From NCBI GenBank assembly GCA_902492655.1, contig CABUMF010000005.1, forward strand, positions 1-64,000: 64,000 nt of DNA, read 5' to 3'. Both the position numbers and the translations under genes were made by a program. This document shows, one piece after another, positions 51,386 to 60,088 of the stretch. Position 1 is the stretch's first letter. Every line of letters begins with the position of its first letter. The stretch is from an uncultured Eubacteriales bacterium (GTDB lineage: Bacteria; Bacillota; Clostridia; HGM11514). Under the pieces are notes generated by a model. That model was given only the letters and a program-made list of their open reading frames with translations. It searched no databases and was not told the origin of the DNA.

Positions 51386-53047
51386 TCACACCTCAACTAT
51401 TACCGGAAGAAGCATGGGGCTTCTCTTGGTTTTTTCGTATATAAACTGCCCGAGCTTGTTTTTAACAGATGTTTTTAAGGAATTCCAGTCACGAATATTT
51501 CTTATTTCAAACTTATCTATTATCTCAAGCACAACAGTTTTCATTTCTTCCATTAAATCTTCCGATTCGCGGACATACACAAAGCCTCTTGAAATAATAT
51601 CCGGGCCGGCAATAAGCATTCCCGAATCACCCGAAAGCGTCATGACAACCACGATAAGCCCGTCCTTTGCAAGATGCTTTCTGTCTCGAAGCACGATATT
51701 TCCCACATCTCCTACCCCAAGACCGTCAACCAAAACTCTGCCCGAAGGAACGGAAGCGGTAATTCTTGCACTGTCCCCCGTCATTTCAATCACATTTCCT
51801 ATATCGGCAATAATGCACCTTTTTCCGGGGATGCCCATAACCTGAGCAAGCTCCGAATGAAGCTTCAAATGGCGGTATTCTCCGTGAACGGGTATAAAGA
51901 ACTTAGGTTTTGTAAGAGCCATAATGATTTTAAGTTCTTCACGGCAGGCATGTCCCGAAACGTGAACATCCGCCATTGATTCGTAAATAACCTCAGCACC
52001 TTTTTTGAACAGCTCGTCAACCACTCTCGAAACAAGCTTTTCGTTTCCGGGAATGGGATTTGCGGAAATAACAACAAGGTCACTGTTTGTAATTTCAATC
52101 TGCTTATGGTCGGAAAACGCCATACGGGTAAGCCCCGACATAGCCTCTCCCTGACTACCGGTTGTAACGATAACAACCTTGCTTTTGGGGTATCTGTTAA
52201 CCTCCTCAATATCAATAAGAACATTGTCCGGAATATTGATATAACCGAGCTCCTCCGCAACACCTATGATATTGACCATGCTTCGCCCTAAAATTGCGAC
52301 TTTTCTTTTGTGATGGGCGGCAGAATCAATAATTTGCTGAACTCTGTGAATATTTGAAGCAAATGTTGCCACGATTATGCGCTTGGAGCAATCTTTGAAA
52401 ATATCCCTGAAGGATATTCCCACCGTACTTTCGCTCATTGCAAAGCCGGGACGCTCAACATTTGTACTGTCCGCCATAAGCGCAAGCACGCCCTCCTTGC
52501 CCAGCTCACCGAAACGCGTAAGGTCAATCATCTCGCCGGAAATCGGCGTTGAATCTATTTTGAAATCGCCTGTGTGAACAACTGTCCCCACAGGGGTGTG
52601 CAATGCGATTGCAACGGAATCCGCAATAGAGTGATTTGTGTGAATAAACTCAATGTTAAATGGCCCGACCTTAATTCTGCTGCCTGCCTTCACAATATTG
52701 AGCTTAGCCTTTACGGAATGTTCCTTAAGCTTGTTCTCAACAATTCCGAGGGTTAAGTGCGTACCGTAAACCGGCACATTGAACTGCTTCAAAAAATACG
52801 GCAATGCGCCGATATGATCTTCATGACCGTGAGTTAATACAACCGCCTTGACCTTTTCGGAATTCTTTTCAAGATAAGTGGTGTCGGGAATCACAAGGTC
52901 AATTCCCGGTGTATCGTCATCGGGAAACGCAAGCCCGCAGTCAAGCACAACAATAGTGTCGTTGTACTCAAACACAGTCATGTTTTTACCTATTTCATTA
53001 AGACCACCCAAAGGGATGATTTTAAGCTTCGCTTTTTTTAATGCCAA
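51386..53047 (-). CDS. rnj: ribonuclease J
   Basis: RNase J is the main 5'-to-3' exonuclease and endonuclease for mRNA turnover and rRNA maturation in Firmicutes. The 553 residues contain IIPLGGLNEIGKNMTVFEYN, the metallo-beta-lactamase motif HGHEDH at residues 73-78, HTNHSIADSVAIALHTPVGT, VHTGDFKIDS, LMADSTNVERPG, the beta-CASP block ATFASNIHRVQQIIDSA, and HVSGHACREELKIIMALTKP and PVHGEYRHLKLHSEL. Only one copy is in the window. It leads a minus-strand operon and is preceded by a 192-nt leader with strong structure. Confidence 0.96.
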   Translation of the reverse strand: MALKKAKLKIIPLGGLNEIGKNMTVFEYNDTIVVLDCGLAFPDDDTPGIDLVIPDTTYLEKNSEKVKAVVLTHGHEDHIGALPYFLKQFNVPVYGTHLTLGIVENKLKEHSVKAKLNIVKAGSRIKVGPFNIEFIHTNHSIADSVAIALHTPVGTVVHTGDFKIDSTPISGEMIDLTRFGELGKEGVLALMADSTNVERPGFAMSESTVGISFRDIFKDCSKRIIVATFASNIHRVQQIIDSAAHHKRKVAILGRSMVNIIGVAEELGYINIPDNVLIDIEEVNRYPKSKVVIVTTGSQGEAMSGLTRMAFSDHKQIEITNSDLVVISANPIPGNEKLVSRVVDELFKKGAEVIYESMADVHVSGHACREELKIIMALTKPKFFIPVHGEYRHLKLHSELAQVMGIPGKRCIIADIGNVIEMTGDSARITASVPSGRVLVDGLGVGDVGNIVLRDRKHLAKDGLIVVVMTLSGDSGMLIAGPDIISRGFVYVRESEDLMEEMKTVVLEIIDKFEIRNIRDWNSLKTSVKNKLGQFIYEKTKRSPMLLPVIVEV

Positions 53048-53239
53048 AAAATATAACCTCCAATTCTAAGTTAAGAATAGCACAAACATATAAACCTTAC
53101 CGGTATCAATAAGGCTCATCAAAAGTAGCTATTTTACAGGTCCTGTCGCTCCGACCCGTATTTTTCGTAAGGAAAAGCTCCTCTAAGTACAAAACCGCCT
53201 TCGAGTGTACATAACATAACACCCGACAGGAAATCATCA
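53048..53239 (-). ncRNA. structured 5' leader of RNase J mRNA
   Basis: Between the predicted transcript start near 53239 and the rnj ATG lie 192 nt. Read on the minus strand, TCCTGTCG (53231-53224) pairs with CGACAGGA (53148-53141), closing a domain of about 90 nt that contains GGGTGT/ACACTC and a second hairpin near TTTTGTA/TACGAAAA, so a three-way junction is likely. Further on CCTTA and TAAGG can form another hairpin. This is larger than normal 5' leaders here. I match it to no riboswitch I know. It could be an autoregulatory element, as the rne leader is for RNase E. Confidence 0.5.
53134..53217 (-). CDS. possible 27-codon upstream reading frame in the rnj leader
   Basis: From the ATG at 53217 a 27-codon frame (MLCTLEGGFVLRGAFPYEKY, then GSERQDL) ends with TAA at 53134, inside the closing stem of the leader. 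The residue composition looks protein-like, but the GGGTG ribosome site sits only 2 nt before the ATG, which is poor. An alternative ATG at 53212 in another frame gives only nine codons. It may be a leader peptide or chance. Confidence 0.3.
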   Translation of the reverse strand: MLCTLEGGFVLRGAFPYEKYGSERQDL

Positions 53240-53245
53240 ATTAAT

Positions 53246-53274
53246 ATTATACCCAATTTTTATGATAATGTCAA
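53246..53274 (-). promoter_or_regulatory. rnj operon promoter
   Basis: On the minus strand TTGACA (53274-53269) and TATAAT (53251-53246), both perfect, spacing 17 bp. Confidence 0.85.
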
Positions 53275-53322
53275 TATTTTTTAGGCAATTTGATTGAAAA
53301 TTATTTTTTTTAATAATACCTC

Positions 53323-53350
53323 TTGCAATATTTTTTAAAATGTGTATAAT
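53323..53350 (+). promoter_or_regulatory. promoter of the TIM-barrel isomerase-like gene
   Basis: TTGCAA (53323-53328) and TATAAT (53345-53350), spacing 16 bp; 52 bp before the ATG. Confidence 0.65.
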
Positions 53351-53402
53351 GAAGTTGAAAGGGCTTGAGCAGCCCAAAATTAAGAGAATGGGAGATAATC
53401 GT

Positions 53403-54170
53403 ATGATTAAAAAAATCGGACTTCAGCTTTATTCCATAAGAGATTATATGAAAACTGCTGAAGAAATGAGAGCGTCTTTTAGAAGACTGAAAGACATGGG
53501 CTATGACGAGGCTCAGACAGCCGGAAGCGGCGGCGTAACTTACACCGAGTTGGCGGAAATTGCAAAAGAAACAGGTATTGAAATTGTCGGCACCCACTAC
53601 AGCTGGGACGATATGCACAACAATTTCGAGCAAACGCTTGCTGATCACAGGGCTATGGGAACAACAAACTGCGGAATCGGAGGACAGTTCGGGCTCTCCT
53701 CCGAATCGGCTACGAAAAACTTCATAGAAGCCGCAAACAAAATCGCTGATAAGCTCTATGATAACGGTCTCAAATTTACATACCACAACCACAGCCACGA
53801 ATTTGTTAAGATTAATGATAAAGACACAATTTGGGACTTACTTGTTGAAGGGCTTGACCCGGTAAAGACCTCTTTTGTGCTTGACACCTGTTGGGTTCAG
53901 CAGGGCGGTGCCGATGTAAGGCATTGGATCGAGCTCCTCAAAGGCAGAGTTGACATTCTCCACCTGAAGGATGTAGGCAGAAGAGGCGGAGATAAACCTC
54001 TTTTCTTTACGGAAATCGGTAACGGAAATCTTTGGTGGGAAGGAATAATAGAGAGTGCCGTAAACAGCGGAGTTAAGCATTATTGCGTTGAGCAGGACGG
54101 CGAATGGCTTTATAACGACCCCTTCAAAAGCCTTGAAATAAGTTCAAAGTTCCTTCACAAATTCATGTAA
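53403..54170 (+). CDS. sugar phosphate isomerase/epimerase (xylose isomerase-like TIM barrel)
   Basis: A 255-residue cytoplasmic TIM-barrel protein. Marks are KKIGLQLYSIRDYMKTAEEM at the start, GYDEAQTAGSGGVTYTEL, IVGTHYSWDDM, FTYHNHSHEFVK (metal-ligand-bearing strand), VLDTCWVQQGGADV, VDILHLKDVGRRGGDKPLFF and FTEIGNGNLWWEGI with the C-terminal CVEQDGEW. Its typical acidic and histidine metal ligands are present. It is expected to isomerise or epimerise a sugar or cyclitol, as in inositol or rare-sugar catabolism. The ATG at 53403 has GGGAG 8 nt upstream; the longer ORF from 53340 begins at the promoter -10. Monocistronic. Confidence 0.87.
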   Translation: MIKKIGLQLYSIRDYMKTAEEMRASFRRLKDMGYDEAQTAGSGGVTYTELAEIAKETGIEIVGTHYSWDDMHNNFEQTLADHRAMGTTNCGIGGQFGLSSESATKNFIEAANKIADKLYDNGLKFTYHNHSHEFVKINDKDTIWDLLVEGLDPVKTSFVLDTCWVQQGGADVRHWIELLKGRVDILHLKDVGRRGGDKPLFFTEIGNGNLWWEGIIESAVNSGVKHYCVEQDGEWLYNDPFKSLEISSKFLHKFM

Positions 54171-54177
54171 AAACTTA

Positions 54178-54210
54178 AAAAACAGTCCCTTTTTTGGGGA
54201 CTGTTTTTTT
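54178..54210. terminator. bidirectional terminator between the isomerase-like gene and serA
   Basis: AAAACAGTCCC and GGGGACTGTTTT pair around a T loop, with long A and T runs on both sides, so it can stop both convergent operons. Confidence 0.8.
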
Positions 54211-54220
54211 CGAGTTTTTA

Positions 54221-55384
54221 CTATTTTATTACTCTTACCTTTATCACGCCGTCGATTGAAGAAATAATCGAATCCGTATCGTCCGAAACGCTTCCGGCAA
54301 GATCAATGATTGAATAAGCGACATCGCCGCGGCTCTTGTTTGTGAAATGCTCAATATTAACATTCTTTTCACCGAGCTTTGCGGAAATGTGGTTAATCAT
54401 GTTGGGAACATTTTTATGAAGAACGCAAATTCTTACATCCGTTGTGCGAGGAGCGGAAACACAGGGGAAATTAACGGAATTTATAACATTTCCGTCTTCG
54501 ATATAAGCCTTGATTTCTTTAGCAGCCATAACCGCACAGTTATCCTCGGATTCCGGAGTTGAAGCTCCGAGATGAGGAATTGCAATAACATTTTCAACGC
54601 CGATTACCGAAGCGTCCGGAAAATCCGTAACATAGCATGAAACCTTACCGCTTGCAAGTGCCGCCTTAATATCGTCATTATTTACAAGACCGCCCCTTGC
54701 GAAGTTGAGAATTCTCACGCCGTCCTTCATTTTTGCGATTGAATCGGCGCAGACAGTGTTCTTGGTAGAATCGTTAAGGGGAACATGAATTGTGATATAA
54801 TCGGAAACTGCAAAAATTTCATCAATAGTCTTTGCGTGCTTAACGGCTCTTGAAAGCCCCCATGCTCCGTCAACGGAAATATAAGGGTCAAAGCCGACAA
54901 CATTCATTCCCAGTCCCACAGCGGCATTTGCAACCAGAATACCGATTGCGCCAAGACCTATAATACCGAGTGTTTTACCTTCAATTTCAGGGCCTACAAA
55001 CTGACTTTTACCTTTTTCAACAAGCTTTGCGGCATCATCTTTGCCGGCAAGTGTTTTAGCCCAGTCGATACCCTGAGCGATTTTTCTCGAAGAAAGCAGA
55101 AGTCCTGCAATAACAAGCTCCTTTACCGCATTTGCGTTTGCACCGGGTGTGTTAAATACCGCAATTCCGGCATCGGTGCACTTTTCAATCGGGATATTAT
55201 TAACACCTGCGCCCGCTCTTGCAATGGCAATTACGCTTTGGGGAATATCCATATCATGCATTGCCGCACTTCTTACCATAATCGCATCGGGATTTGCAAC
55301 GCTGTCCGAGCAGGCATAAGCGTCCGGATCGAGGACATTAAGCCCTATTTTTGAGATTTTATTCAACAAAAGAATGTTTTTCAT
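54221..55384 (-). CDS. serA: D-3-phosphoglycerate dehydrogenase
   Basis: Oxidises 3-phosphoglycerate to 3-phosphohydroxypyruvate, the first serine step, with NAD. The 387 residues show AIARAGAGVNNIPIEKCTDA, GKTLGIIGLGAIGILVANAA (NAD loop), HVPLNDSTKNTVCADSIAKM, ILNFARGGLVNNDDIKAALA (catalytic Arg), AIPHLGASTPESEDNCAVMA (catalytic His in PHLGAST), and a C-terminal ACT domain (RICVLHKNVPNMINHISAKL), which may bind serine. It follows serC by 15 bp. Confidence 0.95.
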   Translation of the reverse strand: MKNILLLNKISKIGLNVLDPDAYACSDSVANPDAIMVRSAAMHDMDIPQSVIAIARAGAGVNNIPIEKCTDAGIAVFNTPGANANAVKELVIAGLLLSSRKIAQGIDWAKTLAGKDDAAKLVEKGKSQFVGPEIEGKTLGIIGLGAIGILVANAAVGLGMNVVGFDPYISVDGAWGLSRAVKHAKTIDEIFAVSDYITIHVPLNDSTKNTVCADSIAKMKDGVRILNFARGGLVNNDDIKAALASGKVSCYVTDFPDASVIGVENVIAIPHLGASTPESEDNCAVMAAKEIKAYIEDGNVINSVNFPCVSAPRTTDVRICVLHKNVPNMINHISAKLGEKNVNIEHFTNKSRGDVAYSIIDLAGSVSDDTDSIISSIDGVIKVRVIK

Positions 55385-55399
55385 TATTAAACGCTCTCC

Positions 55400-56482
55400 T
55401 TATTTGTTTTCAAGTTCAAATTTCTTCATAAATTCGATGAGACTCTTTACGCCTTCAATGGGCATAGCATTGTAAATGGACGCTCTCATTCCGCCTACAG
55501 TTCTGTGTCCCTTAAGATTTACAAAGCCTGCCGCCTTGGATTCCTTAACAAATTTAGCATCAAGCTCTTCATTTCCCGTTACAAAGGGAATGTTCATCAA
55601 AGATCTGTCCTCGGGCACAACGGTTCCTTTGAACATCGAGGAATTATCAAGATAATCATAGAAAAGCTTTGCCTTTTCGCGGTTGATCTTTTCGATTGCG
55701 GGAATACCGCCGAGGGACTTGAGCCACTCAAGAACAAGCATACACATATAAATTGAATATGTGGGCGGTGTGTTGAACATTGAACCGTTATCCGCATGGG
55801 TTTTGTAATTGAACATCGTCGGACAGCTCTCCGGAGCAAATCCTATAAGGTCGTTTCTCACGATTACAACGGTAAGTCCGGCAGGTGCCATATTCTTCTG
55901 CGCTCCTGCATAGATAAGAGCAAATTTGGTTACATCAAAATCCTCCGAAAGTATGCAGGAAGACAAATCCGCCGCAAGCGGAATGTCGCCCGTATCGGGG
56001 ATTGTGTTATATTTTGTACCGTAGATTGTGTTGTTCATTGTGATGTGAACATAATCCGCATCGGGTGAAAACATTGATTTGTCAAGCTTGGGAATATAAG
56101 AGAAGGTCTTATCCTCACTTGAAGCAACGATATTTACTTCACCGAATTTTTTAGCTTCGTTTGCGGCTTTTTTTGCCCACTGTCCCGTAACAACGGCATC
56201 CATCTTCTTGTTCTTGGTCATAAGATTGAGAGGAATCATTGCAAACTGCGAGGACGCTCCGCCCTGCAAAAACAATACCGTATAATTATCCGGAATATGC
56301 ATAAGCTCACGAAGGAGAGCCTCTGTATTATCAATAATTGCTTTATATTCAGCCGAGCGGTGGCTCATTTCCATAACGGACTGACCGCTTCCCTCATAAT
56401 CCAGCATCTGTTCTGCCGCCTTTTTAAGAGCAGCTTCGGGAAGCATTGAAGGGCCGGCGGAAAAATTATAAACTCTTGACAT
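55400..56482 (-). CDS. serC: phosphoserine aminotransferase
   Basis: PLP enzyme making phosphoserine from phosphohydroxypyruvate and glutamate. The 360-residue protein has RVYNFSAGPSMLPEAALKKA, FLQGGASSQFAMIPLNLM, DYVHITMNNTIYGTKYN, ADLSSCILSEDFDV, and FALIYAGAQKNMAPAGLTVV with the PLP lysine at about residue 193. Length is normal. ATG at 56482, with GGAGG 8 nt upstream, is preferred over 56497. With serA it forms a two-gene operon; serB is not in the window. Confidence 0.95.
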   Translation of the reverse strand: MSRVYNFSAGPSMLPEAALKKAAEQMLDYEGSGQSVMEMSHRSAEYKAIIDNTEALLRELMHIPDNYTVLFLQGGASSQFAMIPLNLMTKNKKMDAVVTGQWAKKAANEAKKFGEVNIVASSEDKTFSYIPKLDKSMFSPDADYVHITMNNTIYGTKYNTIPDTGDIPLAADLSSCILSEDFDVTKFALIYAGAQKNMAPAGLTVVIVRNDLIGFAPESCPTMFNYKTHADNGSMFNTPPTYSIYMCMLVLEWLKSLGGIPAIEKINREKAKLFYDYLDNSSMFKGTVVPEDRSLMNIPFVTGNEELDAKFVKESKAAGFVNLKGHRTVGGMRASIYNAMPIEGVKSLIEFMKKFELENK

Positions 56483-56550
56483 TATAAAAACCTCCATGTA
56501 GATTGTTTGATTTTTAACAATCTAAAATAATATTTAAAAACAATACATTC

Positions 56551-56579
56551 ATTATACAACTTTTGCACCGCAAGGTCAA
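56551..56579 (-). promoter_or_regulatory. serC-serA promoter
   Basis: On the minus strand TTGACC (56579-56574) and TATAAT (56556-56551), spacing 17 bp. The leader of about 60 nt is too short for a T-box. The rest of the 56580-56767 gap is AT-rich and I see no gene in it. Confidence 0.75.
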
Positions 56580-56767
56580 GGGATTTTGCGAAAAAATCAA
56601 CCATTCGGGGATTTATCTGCATATTTCACAAAAAAATCAACCAACGGTTAAATTCTTTTTATCAAAATTTAATTCAACTAAAACATCAAAAACCGATTTT
56701 TTACAATCTGATATATAATGTAATATATTTTTCACATTATTTTGACATATTTTTTATAAAATAACTA

Positions 56768-56796
56768 TTGCAAATTCTAAAGTTTTGTTGTATAAT
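56768..56796 (+). promoter_or_regulatory. cmk operon promoter
   Basis: TTGCAA (56768-56773) and TATAAT (56791-56796), spacing 17 bp; 45 bp before the cmk ATG. Confidence 0.75.
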
Positions 56797-56841
56797 AGTT
56801 AGGTCATGCAAAACACATTATTTCGGAAAGGACAATTTTGT

Positions 56842-57513
56842 ATGTCAAAGACAGCGATTGACGGTCCTTCTGGGGCAGGCAAAAGCACAATAGCAAAATC
56901 GGTTGCCGACAGGCTCGGCTGGATATATATTGATACGGGCGCTATGTACAGAGCGGCAGGTCTGTTTGCTTTAAGGCACGGCGTTTCCATTGCAGAGGAC
57001 AATGCCGGCGTAATCGCACTGCTTCCAAAGCTCGATATAAAAATAGGATATGAAAACGGCTGTCAAAGGGTGTATCTTTGCAAAGAGGATGTTTCGGATA
57101 AAATCAGAACTCCCGAGATTTCCCGAGCCGCATCCGAAATATCGGCGATACCCGAGGTAAGGCGGAAGCTTGTTGACCTTCAAAGGGAGCTTTCATCGGG
57201 CTGCGATGTGGTTATGGACGGGCGTGACATAGGAACGGTTGTTTTTCCGGATGCCGAGGTTAAGATTTTTCTTACCGCAAGCCCCGAGATGAGGGCAAAA
57301 AGAAGGTTTGCCGAGCTTTCGGAAAAGGACAAAAGCATTTCTTACGAAGATGTGCTTGCCGATATGATTAAACGTGACAAAAACGATACAACGCGTGCCG
57401 CATCGCCGCTTAAGTGCGCAAAGGACGCTGTTTTGCTCGACACTTCCGAGCTTAATTTAGAGGAGTCGGTTCAGGCTGTTCTCGATATAATAAATGAAAA
57501 GTTGAGCCTTTAA
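56842..57513 (+). CDS. cmk: (d)CMP kinase
   Basis: Phosphorylates CMP and dCMP with ATP. The 223 residues have KTAIDGPSGAGKSTIAKSVA (P-loop), IYIDTGAMYRAAGLFALR, VVMDGRDIGTVVFPDAEVKI and RDKNDTTRAASPLKCAKDAV, the family set. ATG at 56842 follows GAAAGGAC and gives MSKTAIDGPSG; the 12-residue longer ORF start at 56806 is unlikely. Beginning of a three-gene operon cmk-plsC-ispH/S1, an order widespread in Clostridia. Confidence 0.94.
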   Translation: MSKTAIDGPSGAGKSTIAKSVADRLGWIYIDTGAMYRAAGLFALRHGVSIAEDNAGVIALLPKLDIKIGYENGCQRVYLCKEDVSDKIRTPEISRAASEISAIPEVRRKLVDLQRELSSGCDVVMDGRDIGTVVFPDAEVKIFLTASPEMRAKRRFAELSEKDKSISYEDVLADMIKRDKNDTTRAASPLKCAKDAVLLDTSELNLEESVQAVLDIINEKLSL

Positions 57514-57516
57514 GCT

Positions 57517-58092
57517 ATGATATATAAGTTTTCAAAAGCCTTATTGAGGTTGTTTTTCAGAATAATATTCAGGGTTAAAATTAACGGCAATGCCCCTACA
57601 TTCGGTGCTTGCATACTGTGTGCAAACCACACCAGCTATTTTGACCCTGTTGTACTCGGTGCATTTTGCGACAGGAAGCTTTCGTTTATGGCGAAAAAAG
57701 AGCTGTTTAACAATAAACTGTTCGGTTTTCTGATTAAAAAGCTGGGTGCTTTTCCGGTTGACCGCAGTAAGGCAGACATTTCTGCAATAAAAAATTCTCT
57801 TTCGATACTGAAAAACGGCGGTGCAATGCTTATGTTCCCTGAAGGGACAAGGGTGAAGGACGGCGATTCCTCTGCCGCAAAGGCAGGTATGGTCTTGCTT
57901 TCTCACAAAGCAGGCGCACCGATTATCCCGGTAAATATCAATTCAAAGTTCAGACTGTTTTCAAAGCTTACCATTACATTCGGAAAGCCCATTGTTCTTA
58001 CCGAATATGAAGGAAAAAAGCTTTCATCCGATGAGATGAGTGCGATTGCGGTAGATATTCTTTCCGAAATCAAGGCGCTTGCAAAGGATTGA
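57517..58092 (+). CDS. plsC: 1-acyl-sn-glycerol-3-phosphate acyltransferase
   Basis: Adds the second acyl chain to lysophosphatidate to make phosphatidic acid at the membrane. The 191 residues hold an N-terminal hydrophobic stretch, the catalytic NHTSYFDPVVLG (H-x4-D, about residues 38-43), GAFPVDRSKADISAIKNSL, MLMFPEGTRVKDGD (FPEGTR) and APIIPVNINSK. It starts 3 bp after cmk; the next coding start lies 4 bp after its stop. Confidence 0.93.
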   Translation: MIYKFSKALLRLFFRIIFRVKINGNAPTFGACILCANHTSYFDPVVLGAFCDRKLSFMAKKELFNNKLFGFLIKKLGAFPVDRSKADISAIKNSLSILKNGGAMLMFPEGTRVKDGDSSAAKAGMVLLSHKAGAPIIPVNINSKFRLFSKLTITFGKPIVLTEYEGKKLSSDEMSAIAVDILSEIKALAKD

Positions 58093-58096
58093 TAAT

Positions 58097-60073
58097 ATGA
58101 ATATCGAAGTTGCAAAAACTGCCGGTTTCTGTTTCGGTGTCAACCGCGCGGTAAACATGGTTTACGATTCGCTTGGAAAGTATAAAAATCCCGTAACGCT
58201 CGGCCCGATAATTCATAACCCTCAGGTTGTCGATGACCTCCGGTCACGCGGAGTAAAGGTGATTTCAAGCGTTTTTGAAGCGGATGAGTCCAATACGGTC
58301 GTTATTCGTGCACACGGAGTTCCGAAGGCTGATTATGAATATCTTGAAGCCAAAGGGATTTCATATATAGATACCACCTGTCCGTTTGTAAAAAAGATTC
58401 ATAATATAGTAAAAAAGCAATACGAGTCAGGTGACAGGATTATTATTGCGGGCGACGGTACGCATCCCGAGGTAATCGGGATAAACGGCTGGTGCGATAA
58501 TTCCGCATTAATCATTTCTTCACCCGATGAGCTTACGGACGAAATTCTCGGGCTTCCCTCAGCATCGCTTGTTGCGCAGACTACACTGAATCGTTTTATA
58601 TGGGAGCAAATAATATCGAAAATTTCAGGCAATAATATCAAGGTATTCGATACAATTTGCAGCGCAACAAAGGAAAGGCAAGAAGAAGCGGAAAAAATTG
58701 CAAAGCGTTCCGATGCTATGATAGTTATCGGAGGCACAAACAGCTCAAACACTAAAAAATTAGTATATATATGCAGTCGTTTCTGTCCTGCATATCATAT
58801 AGAAGGCGCAGACCAGCTACCCAAAAATATCGAGGGTAAAAATATCGGTATTACCGCAGGGGCATCAACTCCGGCGGGTATAATTAAGGAGGTTATTCAG
58901 ACAATGACAGAAGAAAACACAATCGCTCAGGGCGAAATCAACTTTGCCGATGAGTTGGAAAAATCGTTCAAAACTTTAAATACAGGAGACATTGTAACGG
59001 GTACTGTTATACGCATTACCCCTACAGAGGTATATGTTGACCTCGGCGCAAAAGCCGACGGCTTCATACCGGCAGATGAGCTTGGTGCAGCTCCCGGAAC
59101 AAATCCTGCTGATGTTGTTAAGGTTGGCGACGAAATCGAGGTTTTCGTAGTAAGAGTGAACGATGTTGAAGGCACAATTCAGCTTTCCAGAAAGAAAATT
59201 GCCAATATGAAGGACTGGGAAGTAATGAAAGAAGCTATGGAAAACGAAACCGTTCTCGAAGGAAAGGTTTTGGAAACGGTAAACGGCGGCATGATTATGC
59301 TTGTCAACTCTCTCAGAGTTTTCGTTCCCGCATCCTTGGCAAATGACAGATTTATGAGAGATCTCACTCCCTTAATCGGAAAAGAGCTTCCTCTCAGAAT
59401 TATTGATGTTAATCCGAGAAGGCATAAAATCGTCGGCTCGGTTAAGTCGGTTCTTGCCGAAAGACGCGCGGCTCAGCTTAAGGAAGTTTGGGACAACATC
59501 GAAATCGGCAAAAAATACAAGGGTGTTGTTAAATCACTTACACAGTTCGGTGCATTCGTTGACATCGGCGGCGTTGACGGACTTATTCACATTAGTGAGC
59601 TTTCCTGGAAGAAAATCAAGCATCCTTCCGAAGTTGTAAATGTCGGAGATGTTGTTGATACATTCGTTATTGATTTCAACAAGGAAACGGGCAAGATTTC
59701 TCTCGGCTACAAGAACCCCGAGGATGATCCGTGGAAAAAGGTTGAAGCAATGAATGTGGGCGATGTTGTTAAGTGCAAGGTTGTAAGACTTGTTCCGTTC
59801 GGAGCATTTGTTGAGGTTGTACCGGAGGTTGACGGTCTGGTACATATCTCCCAGATTGCCGACAAACACATTGCAAAACCCGGAGATGTTCTTGAAATCG
59901 GTCAGGAAGTTGAAGCTAAAATTCTTGAAATCGACCTTGAAGGTTCCAAAAAGAAAATCAGCCTCAGCATAAAGCAGGCTAACGAGCCGGCTGCACAAGA
60001 AGCTGAAGAAGCTACTGAAGCACCTGCTGAAGTTGAAGAAACACCTGTGGAAGAACCTGCAACAGAAGAATAA
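58097..60073 (+). CDS. ispH: fused 4-hydroxy-3-methylbut-2-enyl diphosphate reductase (IspH) and S1-domain protein
   Basis: A 658-residue fusion. Residues 1-280 are IspH, the last MEP-pathway step, making IPP and DMAPP with a 4Fe-4S cluster held by three cysteines seen in TAGFCFGVNRAV, DTTCPFVKKIH and DTICSATKERQEEA; RAHGVPKADYEYLEAKG and AGASTPAGIIKEVIQTM are further signatures. From about residue 295 come four S1 RNA-binding domains: GDIVTGTVIRITPTEVYVDL, LEGKVLETVNGGMIMLV, YKGVVKSLTQFGAFVDIGGV and GDVVKCKVVRLVPFGAFVEV. The tail is acidic (EEATEAPAEVEETPVEEPAT). The fusion is known in Clostridia. Start at the ATG 58097; the TTG-like longer start at 58079 overlaps plsC. Confidence 0.94.
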   Translation: MNIEVAKTAGFCFGVNRAVNMVYDSLGKYKNPVTLGPIIHNPQVVDDLRSRGVKVISSVFEADESNTVVIRAHGVPKADYEYLEAKGISYIDTTCPFVKKIHNIVKKQYESGDRIIIAGDGTHPEVIGINGWCDNSALIISSPDELTDEILGLPSASLVAQTTLNRFIWEQIISKISGNNIKVFDTICSATKERQEEAEKIAKRSDAMIVIGGTNSSNTKKLVYICSRFCPAYHIEGADQLPKNIEGKNIGITAGASTPAGIIKEVIQTMTEENTIAQGEINFADELEKSFKTLNTGDIVTGTVIRITPTEVYVDLGAKADGFIPADELGAAPGTNPADVVKVGDEIEVFVVRVNDVEGTIQLSRKKIANMKDWEVMKEAMENETVLEGKVLETVNGGMIMLVNSLRVFVPASLANDRFMRDLTPLIGKELPLRIIDVNPRRHKIVGSVKSVLAERRAAQLKEVWDNIEIGKKYKGVVKSLTQFGAFVDIGGVDGLIHISELSWKKIKHPSEVVNVGDVVDTFVIDFNKETGKISLGYKNPEDDPWKKVEAMNVGDVVKCKVVRLVPFGAFVEVVPEVDGLVHISQIADKHIAKPGDVLEIGQEVEAKILEIDLEGSKKKISLSIKQANEPAAQEAEEATEAPAEVEETPVEEPATEE

Positions 60074-60088
60074 TTCCAATGTATATTT

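Noticed and set aside
53048..53239. 6S RNA or a known riboswitch in the RNase J leader
   Set aside because: The paired arms are too short for a 6S rod, and none of the conserved cores I know (TPP, FMN, glycine, c-di-GMP, ZTP, fluoride) is visible.
56498..56841. T-box or serine-responsive leader ahead of serC
   Set aside because: The promoter at 56551-56579 leaves a leader of about 60 nt, too short, and no T-box AGGGTGG-type core was seen.
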